Assembly: GCA_003488965.1 (NCBI GenBank)
Contig: DNJW01000359.1
Coordinates: forward strand, 1-5,106
Direction of reading: 5' to 3'
DNA: 5,106 nucleotides
DNA from: Lachnospiraceae bacterium
Lineage (GTDB): Bacteria > Bacillota > Clostridia > Lachnospirales > Lachnospiraceae
Below, piece after piece: positions 1 through 4,999 of the stretch. The notes under the pieces are model-generated. The model ran no database searches. It was not told the DNA's origin and saw only the letters and a list, made by a program, of their open reading frames with translations. Made by a program: the position numbers and the translations under genes. Position 1 is the first letter of the stretch; every line of letters starts with the position of its first letter.

Positions 1-205
1 CTCAAAGTTAGGGTTAGAGCCGTTTGATAAAAACCTCAGCGCCAGATATTTGGAGACAAAGGGACAGGATTACCGCCATACACCGTTCTTGCAGGTGTAT
101 GGGCATGACGGCGAGGCCTGTCCGGTTTGTGGTGAAAGGCTTTGCCGTACTGTCATCGGCGGCAGGAGTAGCGTCTATTGCCTAGGATGCCAGAGGAACT
201 TGTAA
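1..205 (+). pseudogene. mutM: 3' end of formamidopyrimidine-DNA glycosylase (Fpg/MutM), probably internally deleted
   Basis: The reading frame enters from the left edge (codons start at position 2) and stops with TAA at 203-205. It ends in a canonical Fpg zinc finger: LQVYGHDGEACPVCG, then GGRSSVYCLGCQ. The four zinc-binding Cys codons are at 119, 128, 179 and 188, and the conserved finger Arg (GGR) is at 164. Fpg enzymes excise oxidised purines such as 8-oxoguanine and nick the DNA. The residues encoded at 5-61 (KLGLEPFDKNLSARYLETK) match the LGPEPLS..F...YL segment that normally opens the helix-two-turn-helix domain. In intact Fpg about 85-90 residues, including the conserved GxGNIYxxE stretch, separate that segment from the VYGR motif; here only about 12 do (nt 53-91). 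The frame stays open, so this looks like an in-frame deletion and the product is unlikely to be active. The N-terminal catalytic part lies outside the window. The finger assignment is firm; the deletion reading rests on remembered family sequence. Confidence 0.72.
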
Positions 206-652
206 TTTCAGACGGAAGGGTGGTTTTCACCTTCCGCAACGGAGCGAAAGTCAGCACAAAGATTTAAAGCCGGAAGCGGTCGAGGCATTGGGTTTGTTCC
301 AGATGCTTTCGACTACTTTTTCTGTGCGTGGAAAAGAATACATTTTATTATGGAAAAAACCGTGGATTCTGGTAAAATGTGACGTGAGGATGTTAGGTGC
401 AAAAAATAACGATAGCCCCTCTGAAAAATGGGTTATCGTTAAATCTTACACCACGGAATATCGAAAGTGCGGCAAATTCAATTAGGAAAACGATAGCCGC
501 CCATGCATGGGGGCATCTGCCATTCTTCAAGGTGTTGATTTCAGGGCGTTTGCGGTAAATGTAAAAACGATTGCACCCACGCAAAAATTGTATCAATCTG
601 GACACGCAATATGGTGTGAGAGGACGGCGGTTAATCCCCGTCTCCTACTCTA
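206..652. other. Intergenic region without a convincing gene; hairpins and degenerate ~80-bp repeats
   Basis: No reading frame here has both a plausible ribosome binding site and a recognisable product. The longest frames (65-72 codons, at 288-485, 507-725 and 393-605 on the other strand) resemble nothing I know. The stretch holds a hairpin just after the mutM stop (213-236, loop GTTTT, no T-tract), a hairpin at 408-440, a perfect 12-bp palindrome CCCATGCATGGG (500-511), and a hairpin at 623-642 (GACGG-c-GG/CCCCGTC). AACGAT(A/T)GC recurs at 408, 489 and 566, roughly 80 bases apart. It could be decayed coding DNA, remains of a mobile element or a structured RNA; the sequence alone does not decide. 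Confidence 0.5.
401..440 (-). terminator. Terminator-like hairpin reading on the minus strand
   Basis: AACGATAGCCC (408-418) pairs with GGGTTATCGTT (430-440) in an 11-bp stem containing one G-U, with an 11-base loop. Read on the minus strand, the stem is followed by A then six Ts (complement of 401-407), the layout of an intrinsic terminator. No clear minus-strand gene lies immediately upstream of it, so it may be a relic or a fortuitous hairpin. Confidence 0.35.
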
Positions 653-724
653 TATAAGATTCGGTATCAAAAGGTCTGTCCGGCAACACCGTCTGGCAGA
701 CCTTTTGACACCCGAATCTGTATA
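653..724. terminator. Bidirectional intrinsic terminator within a long inverted repeat
   Basis: The core stem GGTCTG (673-678)/CAGACC (697-702), extended by T-G and C-G pairs, is flanked by AAAA (669-672) on the left and TTTT (703-706) on the right, so it can end transcription in both directions. An outer stem AGATTCGG (657-664)/CCGAATCT (712-719) lengthens it to about 63 bp, and TATA at 653-656 and 721-724 extends it further. CGG/CCG (681-683/689-691) can pair inside the loop. It lies 25 bases beyond the stop of the minus-strand YbjQ gene and most likely terminates that operon. Confidence 0.75.
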
Positions 725-748
725 AAAAACAATCTGCAAAACATGTAG

Positions 749-1060
749 TTATACAAATTTTACGGCAGTGCCATATGCCATAACTTCCGCTGCTCCCTGC
801 ATAACGGCAGCGGAAGCATAACGGATGTTGACGATGGCGTCTGCGCCTAAGGATTCCGCTTCCGCAACCATCCTTTTGGTAGCCAGAGCTCTGGCATCGT
901 TCATCATTTCCGTGTAGGCGCCCAGTTCTCCGCCGACAATTGTCTTGAATCCCTGCGTAATATCTCTTCCGATATTTTTGGACTGTATGGTGCTGCCTTT
1001 TACAAGCCCCAGCATTTCCAGATTTTTTCCGGAAATATAATCAGTATTTACTAAGATCAT
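749..1060 (-). CDS. YbjQ/UPF0145 family protein (103 aa)
   Basis: This small soluble protein belongs to the YbjQ family (UPF0145, DUF74), a widespread pentamer-forming fold annotated as a putative heavy-metal-binding domain; its biochemical role is not settled. Family hallmarks run through the whole chain: NIGRD near residues 29-33, IVGGELGAYTE at 41-51, a helix rich in Ala and charged residues, LGADAIVNIRY at 71-81 and YGTAV at 96-100. Length matches E. coli YbjQ (107 aa). I start it at ATG 1060 (MILVNTDYI). The frame extends to a GTG at 1069, but the AAGGAG at 1072-1077 is only 2 bases from that GTG and 11 from the ATG. The start lies inside the 3' end of the upstream membrane-protein gene (20-base overlap), so the two are probably translationally coupled. 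The gene ends just before the terminator at 653-724. Confidence 0.9.
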   Translation of the reverse strand: MILVNTDYISGKNLEMLGLVKGSTIQSKNIGRDITQGFKTIVGGELGAYTEMMNDARALATKRMVAEAESLGADAIVNIRYASAAVMQGAAEVMAYGTAVKFV

Positions 1061-1268
1061 CTTCTTCACCGCTCCTTATCTCTTTAATCCGCTCCGCCAG
1101 AACATAAACGCTTACTCCTGCAAGCAGGAGAGGAACGAGCCCCAGCAGAAATTTTAATATAAGAGGAATTGGAATATACATACAGAGAATAAAAAAACCT
1201 ATATAATACAGAACCAGAATAGAAGCAATTATAATAGGCGCAATCATTTTCTTTGTGTGGACATCCAT
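1041..1268 (-). CDS. Small two-helix membrane protein, first gene of the YbjQ operon (75 aa)
   Basis: The product has two predicted transmembrane helices, about residues 8-32 (starting MIAPIIIASILVLYYIGFF) and 36-55 (FLLGLVPLLLAGVSVYVLA), followed by a charged tail ERIKEIRSGEEDDLSKY. By positive-inside reasoning both termini should be cytoplasmic, with a short outer loop. I recognise the RSGEEDDLSKY-type tail as something seen in Clostridia proteins of unknown function, but I cannot name a function. The start is secure: AAGGAGG (1277-1283) lies 8 bases upstream of ATG 1266-1268. The 3' end overlaps the YbjQ start by 20 bases. This pairing suggests the membrane protein and the YbjQ protein act together, possibly with YbjQ recruited to the acidic tail at the membrane; that is inference. 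Confidence 0.8.
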   Translation of the reverse strand: MDVHTKKMIAPIIIASILVLYYIGFFILCMYIPIPLILKFLLGLVPLLLAGVSVYVLAERIKEIRSGEEDDLSKY

Positions 1269-1283
1269 AATATATACCTCCTT

Positions 1284-1307
1284 ACTGTATTAATTAAATA
1301 ATACACT
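1284..1307 (-). promoter_or_regulatory. Candidate operator, GntR/YtrA-like inverted repeat
   Basis: A perfect inverted repeat TGTATTA-N6-TAATACA (1286-1305) sits inside the broader ACTGTA-N12-TACACT (1284-1307). It covers the predicted transcription start of the minus-strand operon and abuts its ribosome binding site (1277-1283), an ideal place for a repressor. From memory, YtrA-type GntR repressors of Firmicutes bind AGTGTA/TACACT-type half-sites with similar spacing. No regulator gene is present in the window. Confidence 0.55.
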
Positions 1308-1310
1308 ATA

Positions 1311-1339
1311 ACTATATAGGATGAGGGTGGGGTTGTCAA
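1311..1339 (-). promoter_or_regulatory. Sigma-A promoter of the membrane-protein/YbjQ operon
   Basis: On the minus strand a consensus -35 TTGACA (1339-1334) is followed after exactly 17 bases by -10 TATAGT (1316-1311). Transcription would start near 1304, giving a leader of about 36 bases that contains the inverted repeat and the ribosome binding site. Confidence 0.82.
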
Positions 1340-1370
1340 TATATTTTGCCGGAAATTCTATAATATTTTT

Positions 1371-1763
1371 GTGGTTTTTAGAAACACCGGTACTTTTTAT
1401 ACCCTTATTCCGGGCAGAAATCCTACATTTGCATGCATTGGAGCAATTTTTGGCATGGGTGCGGACATGACGGATTCACGCCGCAGCGGGGGAAATCGTT
1501 TTTTCGGAACAATCATTGGCGGTTTCATTGGCCTTGGCCTTTTCTGGCTGGAGCATTTGTTTTGGCTGGAAAGCTGTTATTGGCTGAAGCTTCCGCTGAT
1601 TTTTCTTGGGATTGCCATGCTTATTGCCCTGCTGGTAAATTATGTGTTTTCCAGAAAAAGAGTGGAGAGATGGTTTCACTTAAAAGGCAGCAAAACGGAG
1701 GATTCAAAACGGGAAACAAATACTACAATGCATTTCCGGTATATGCTTTGTCTACCTGAATGA
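1371..1763 (+). pseudogene. Remnant of a FUSC/aromatic acid exporter-like membrane protein
   Basis: The open frame (GTG 1371, 130 codons) encodes RNPTFACIGAIFGMG at residues 16-30, GGNRFFGTIIGGFIGLGLF at 40-58 and IALLVNYVFSRKRVERWF at 85-102. These are signatures of the small FUSC/ArAE-type membrane proteins common in Clostridia (aromatic acid exporter-like). Two parts of the usual ~160-residue architecture are missing. The N-terminal helix before PGRNPTF is absent, with no ATG or ribosome binding site upstream. The central segment before the conserved ..RILDT.IG.. helix is also absent: residues 78-84 join the fourth-helix region directly to the last helix. After residue 102 the frame runs on without a family-like end and overlaps the 3' end of the convergent transporter gene by 41 bases. 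A TATAAT lies at 1359-1364, but the nearest -35 (TTGTCA, 1333-1338) is 20 bases away. I read it as an eroded gene; the family call is moderately strong, and a translated short form cannot be excluded. Confidence 0.65.
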
Positions 1764-2901
1764 CAGCGCAATAAGATTCGTTCATATTATGGATTGCTTC
1801 TGTTAAAAAACCGGCAATGGATTCATCGCTTTCCTTATAGGCAAAAGGAACAACGATATCAAAAATAATATTGGTATGGGTAGGACCCTTTACCAGCCGG
1901 AAATCATGAAAGCAGACTTCGGGATAATTGTTTTTTAATAATTCTGCAATGGCCTGCTTTAGATGGTTGGTCTGTTCATCATCGGTAATGACCGGATCCA
2001 TATGAATGACAGCTTCGCACTGGAGTTCATTATGAAGGTGGTGCTCAATGTTATCAATCATATCATGAAGGACAAGGAGATTTCCGTCTGCAGGTACTTC
2101 TGCGTGGAGGGAAATCATAACGCGTCCGGGACCGTAATCGTGGACTACCATATCATGGATGCCTATCACATGTTCGTAACTCATAACAATTTTTTCCACA
2201 GCCTTAACAAAATCCGGGTGGGGCGGCTGTCCCAGCAGAGGGCTTATCGTGTCTTTGGCAGCACAATAACCGGCATAAAAGATGAATAAGCCTACGAGAA
2301 CGCCGCAGTATCCGTCGATTGTCAGGCCTGTAAAATGGGCTGTTACAGACGCAATGAGGACAACGGTCGTGGCAAGTGTATCGCTTAAGCTGTCAGTGGC
2401 CGTTGCATTCATAGCTGCACTGTCGATTTTTTTGCTGATGCTTTTATTATAATATGCCATATAAAGCTTTACTGCGATGGAAATAAGCAGAATCAGGATA
2501 GTAAGCCGGCTGAATGATACCGGCTGGGGGTGGAGAATTTTATGTATGGAAGAACGGACCAGTTCGAAGGCCATGATTAAAATGGCAACGGAAACAAAAA
2601 GACCAGACAAGTATTCAATTCTGCCATGCCCAAAAGGATGATGAGGATCCGGCTTCTGACCGGCCATCTGAAATCCGACCAGGGTAATAAGGGAGGAACC
2701 GGCATCGGAAAGATTGTTAAAAGCATCTGCGGTTATGGCAATAGAGCCGCTTAAAAGACCGGCTAAAAATTTTCCGGCAAACAGCAGTATATTCAGGGCG
2801 ATTCCCACACTGCCGCAAAGAACCCCATAAGCCTTGCGCACTTCGGGGGCTGATGTGTTTGTATTGTCTTTAATAAACAGTTTAGCAAGCAATGATATCA
2901 T
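1723..2901 (-). CDS. Cation diffusion facilitator transporter, Mn-type site, with duplicated C-terminal domain (392 aa)
   Basis: This inner-membrane metal/proton antiporter exports divalent cations. Six helices are predicted at about residues 27-47, 50-76, 98-116, 132-150, 170-192 and 196-214, with the conserved HPFGHGRIEYL loop (88-98) between TM2 and TM3. The transport site is N62xxxD66 (FNNLSD) in TM2 and D170xxxD174 (DSLSD) in TM5. Zinc transporters usually have His at the first position, and N-D-D-D is the motif reported for the pneumococcal Mn2+ exporter MntE, so Mn2+ is the likeliest substrate. A ZT-dimer cytoplasmic domain spans about 228-304. A further ~75 residues (312-386) repeat the same pattern (IHDMVVHDYGPG versus FHDFRLVKGPTH), making the protein longer than typical ~300-residue CDFs. 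I chose ATG 2901 because GGAGG lies 5 bases upstream; an in-frame ATG at 2913 overlaps that Shine-Dalgarno and has a weaker site of its own. No terminator is visible downstream. Confidence 0.92.
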   Translation of the reverse strand: MISLLAKLFIKDNTNTSAPEVRKAYGVLCGSVGIALNILLFAGKFLAGLLSGSIAITADAFNNLSDAGSSLITLVGFQMAGQKPDPHHPFGHGRIEYLSGLFVSVAILIMAFELVRSSIHKILHPQPVSFSRLTILILLISIAVKLYMAYYNKSISKKIDSAAMNATATDSLSDTLATTVVLIASVTAHFTGLTIDGYCGVLVGLFIFYAGYCAAKDTISPLLGQPPHPDFVKAVEKIVMSYEHVIGIHDMVVHDYGPGRVMISLHAEVPADGNLLVLHDMIDNIEHHLHNELQCEAVIHMDPVITDDEQTNHLKQAIAELLKNNYPEVCFHDFRLVKGPTHTNIIFDIVVPFAYKESDESIAGFLTEAIHNMNESYCAVIQVDKAYTGNAL

Positions 2902-2922
2902 AATAACCTCCATATCGTTAGC

Positions 2923-2944
2923 ATCCTATGTGTTGGCATAGGAT
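2923..2944 (-). promoter_or_regulatory. Inverted repeat in the transporter leader
   Basis: ATCCTATG-tgttgg-CATAGGAT is a perfect 8-bp inverted repeat with a 6-base gap. It lies 21 bases upstream of the chosen transporter start and downstream of the candidate promoter. It could be an operator for a metal-sensing regulator or an mRNA hairpin near the ribosome binding site. It does not match a Mn riboswitch (yybP-ykoY) that I can recognise. Confidence 0.45.
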
Positions 2945-2975
2945 ATGAGAATACTTTAATATATGCAGTATGGCT

Positions 2976-3004
2976 ATTTTATCTCTTTTTGGGGGAAAAT
3001 ACAA
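2976..3004 (-). promoter_or_regulatory. Candidate promoter of the cation transporter
   Basis: On the minus strand TTGTAT (3004-2999) and TAAAAT (2981-2976) are 17 bases apart. The -10 matches consensus at 5 of 6 positions; the -35 keeps only TTG. Transcription would start near 2969, leaving a leader of about 68 bases that includes the inverted repeat at 2923-2944. Confidence 0.42.
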
Positions 3005-3043
3005 ATGTTATTTGCAGGGGCTTTTATTTATGAATAGGTATAA

Positions 3044-3240
3044 GTCCGCGTAGCTGGGGAACATATTTCTACGTATGCCCCGCTTTCGCTTCACAAAAAA
3101 CGCAGCAGACGCTAGGCTCAAAAAGCGTCGGTACTTCGCAAGAGATTAAAATCTCTGGTTTCTCACGAGCTTAGTATCCGCTACGCTTTTTGTGGAGCGG
3201 GAGCGCGTCGACGGAGGAATATGTTTTCATCTGGGCGGAC
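3044..3240. repeat. MITE-like imperfect inverted-repeat (fold-back) element, 197 bp
   Basis: The arms 3044-3119 and 3167-3240 are imperfect reverse complements over their whole length. The ends are GTCCGC (3044-3049)/GCGGAC (3235-3240). Further matched blocks are AACATATT (3060-3067)/AATATGTT (3218-3225), TCACAAAAA/TTTTTGTGG around 3091-3099/3186-3194, and GCTC/GAGC (3116-3119/3167-3170). Most differences are transitions, which keep G-U pairs in RNA. The centre folds separately: AGAGAT/ATCTCT (3141-3146/3151-3156), with GACGCT/AGCGTC (3108-3113/3124-3129) as an alternative hairpin. It has no coding capacity and no target-site duplication that I can see. It lies between two divergent promoters. 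Confidence 0.72.
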
Positions 3241-3283
3241 TGACTGCAACCAGTTATGAACCAACACTCAACCCACCAAACCC

Positions 3284-3312
3284 TTTACAACATCAAAAAA
3301 AAAAGCTATAAT
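3284..3312 (+). promoter_or_regulatory. Sigma-A promoter of gpmI
   Basis: TTTACA (3284-3289) and a perfect TATAAT (3307-3312) are separated by 17 bases. The spacer contains a run of ten As (3295-3304). Transcription would start near 3319, giving a 5' leader of about 97 bases in which I see no strong secondary structure. Confidence 0.82.
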
Positions 3313-3415
3313 TACAGACGGATTACAATATATCCCGTTTAAAAAGACAGCACAGCGGTATGGAAAATATACATTTAACGAAAATAATGAAAATAGAAAA
3401 AGGAGAAGAGGAAAA

Positions 3416-4963
3416 ATGAGCAAGAAACCAACAGTATTAATGATTCTTGACGGTTACGGCCTGAATGAAAGAAAAGACGGCAATGCGGTGGCAGAGGCTG
3501 CTACACCGGTGATGGACGGTCTGATGAAGGAATATCCTTTTGTAAAAGGAAATGCCAGCGGAATGGCAGTAGGGCTTCCGGACGGGCAGATGGGAAACTC
3601 CGAGGTAGGACATTTGAATATGGGTGCCGGACGTATCGTATATCAGGAACTGACGAGAATTACAAAAGAAATCCAGGACGGGACTTTTTTTGAGAATCCG
3701 GCGTTGATGGACGCGGTTAATAACTGTAAGAAAAATGATTCCGCCCTGCATATGTTCGGTCTGGTATCCGACGGCGGTGTGCACAGTCATAATACGCATA
3801 TTTACGGTATCCTTGAACTGGCAAAAAGAAACGGGCTGTCCAAGGTATATGTGCATTGCTTCCTGGACGGAAGAGATACACCGCCGGAAAGCGGCAAAGG
3901 CTTTGTAGAGGAACTGGAAGCAAAAATGAAAGAGATTGGTGTAGGTGAAGTGGCATCCGTTATGGGACGTTATTATGCAATGGACAGAGATAATAACTAT
4001 GACAGGGTAAAGCTTGCCTATGATGCACTGACCAAGGGAGAAGGGCTGACGGCGCAGGGAGGTCCGGCAGCGATTGCGCAGTCCTATGAAAGGGGAGAAA
4101 CGGATGAATTTGTAAAACCTACGGTTGTAGTGAAGGACGGTGCTCCGGTAGCAACGATTAAGGATAAGGACTCTGTTATCTTTTTCAATTTCAGACCGGA
4201 CAGGGCAAGGGAAATTACCAGATGCTTCTGCAATGATGAGTTTACCGCTTTTGACAGAGGAGACAGACTGGACCTTACGTATGTATGCTTCTCTGATTAC
4301 GACCCCACGATTCCCAATAAAGAGGTGGCTTTCCATAAGATTACAGTGGAAAATACTTTTGGGGAGTGGCTGGCAGCAAACCATATGACTCAGGCAAGAA
4401 TTGCCGAAACCGAAAAATACGCCCATGTAACCTTTTTCTTTAACGGCGGTGTAGAAAAACCCAATGAGGGAGAAGACAGAATCTTGGTTAATTCGCCTAA
4501 GGATGTGGCTACTTACGATTTGAAACCCCAGATGAGTGCTTATGAAGTATGCGACAAGCTGGTGGAAGCTATCAAATCTGGAAAATATGACGTGATTATC
4601 ATTAACTTTGCAAATCCTGATATGGTGGGACATACCGGTGTAGAGGCTGCCGCTATCAAAGCAGTAGAGGCGGTGGATGAATGTGTGGGCAGGGCAGTGG
4701 ATGCCATTAAGGAAGTGGACGGAACCATGTTCATCTGTGCAGACCACGGAAATGCAGAGCAGCTTGTGGATTATGAGACAGGCGAACCTTTTACCGCCCA
4801 TACCACCAATCCGGTTCCTTTCATCTTAGTGAACGCCGATTCAGCCTATACCCTGAGGGAAGGCGGCTGTCTGGCGGATATCATTCCTACGCTGATTGAG
4901 CTGATGGGGATGGAACAGCCGGCAGAGATGACAGGAAAGTCTTTGCTGGTAAAGCGCGCTTAA
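3416..4963 (+). CDS. gpmI: 2,3-bisphosphoglycerate-independent phosphoglycerate mutase (515 aa)
   Basis: GpmI interconverts 3- and 2-phosphoglycerate in glycolysis and gluconeogenesis through a phosphoserine intermediate, using two Mn2+ ions in the cytoplasm. The family's catalytic residues are all present. D12 is in ILDGYG and the phosphorylated S62 is in MGNSEVGHLNMG. H123 is in GGVHSH, DGRDTPP spans 151-157, and R185 and R191 are in GRYYAMDRD. R260 and R263 are in FNFRPDR and K334 is in EKYAHVTFFFNGG. D402 and H406 are in NPDMVGHTG, D443 and H444 in CADHGN, and H462 in AHTTNP. Length is normal (510-515). The ATG follows AAGGAG (3400-3405, 10 bases) and GAGGAA (3408-3413). It has its own promoter at 3284-3312 and terminator at 5000-5039, so it appears monocistronic, unlike species where gpmI sits in the gap-pgk-tpi-eno cluster. 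A Mn-type exporter lies divergently upstream. Confidence 0.98.
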   Translation: MSKKPTVLMILDGYGLNERKDGNAVAEAATPVMDGLMKEYPFVKGNASGMAVGLPDGQMGNSEVGHLNMGAGRIVYQELTRITKEIQDGTFFENPALMDAVNNCKKNDSALHMFGLVSDGGVHSHNTHIYGILELAKRNGLSKVYVHCFLDGRDTPPESGKGFVEELEAKMKEIGVGEVASVMGRYYAMDRDNNYDRVKLAYDALTKGEGLTAQGGPAAIAQSYERGETDEFVKPTVVVKDGAPVATIKDKDSVIFFNFRPDRAREITRCFCNDEFTAFDRGDRLDLTYVCFSDYDPTIPNKEVAFHKITVENTFGEWLAANHMTQARIAETEKYAHVTFFFNGGVEKPNEGEDRILVNSPKDVATYDLKPQMSAYEVCDKLVEAIKSGKYDVIIINFANPDMVGHTGVEAAAIKAVEAVDECVGRAVDAIKEVDGTMFICADHGNAEQLVDYETGEPFTAHTTNPVPFILVNADSAYTLREGGCLADIIPTLIELMGMEQPAEMTGKSLLVKRA

Positions 4964-4999
4964 ACGGTTAGGCAGGATATAGATGTTTTGCACGATAAA

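Noticed and set aside
213..236. Hairpin directly after the mutM stop as a terminator
   Set aside because: The stem (CGGAAG..GTG/CAC..CTTCCG) is reasonable but no T-run follows it, and similarity to a coding strand in another frame offers a different explanation.
288..485. 65-codon frame in the left intergenic region, extendable upstream as KDLKPEAVEALGLF...
   Set aside because: Has a protein-like feel, but no ribosome binding site, no recognised family, and it crosses the hairpin at 408-440; not enough to call a gene.
393..605. 70-codon minus-strand frame
   Set aside because: No ribosome binding site and no recognisable motif, and it spans palindromes and repeats.
1333..1364. Plus-strand promoter for the FUSC remnant (TTGTCA ... 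TATAAT)
   Set aside because: The spacer is 20 bases, too long for a normal sigma-A promoter; TTGTCA is the reverse of the opposite-strand -35 TTGACA.
1433..1759. Second plus-strand frame overlapping the FUSC remnant
   Set aside because: Out of frame with the recognisable FUSC motifs; its sequence resembles no protein family.
1963..2289. 108-codon plus-strand frame inside the cation transporter
   Set aside because: Antisense shadow of the conserved C-terminal region of the transporter, with no ribosome binding site or recognisable product.
2902..2975. Mn2+ riboswitch (yybP-ykoY) in the transporter leader
   Set aside because: The leader is only about 68 bases and lacks the conserved helices and loops of that riboswitch; only one short palindrome is present.
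3437..4801. Long 454-codon open frame on the minus strand opposite gpmI
   Set aside because: It lies wholly antisense to an intact gpmI with every catalytic residue, has no family resemblance and is rich in Cys, His and Ser as expected of a shadow frame.
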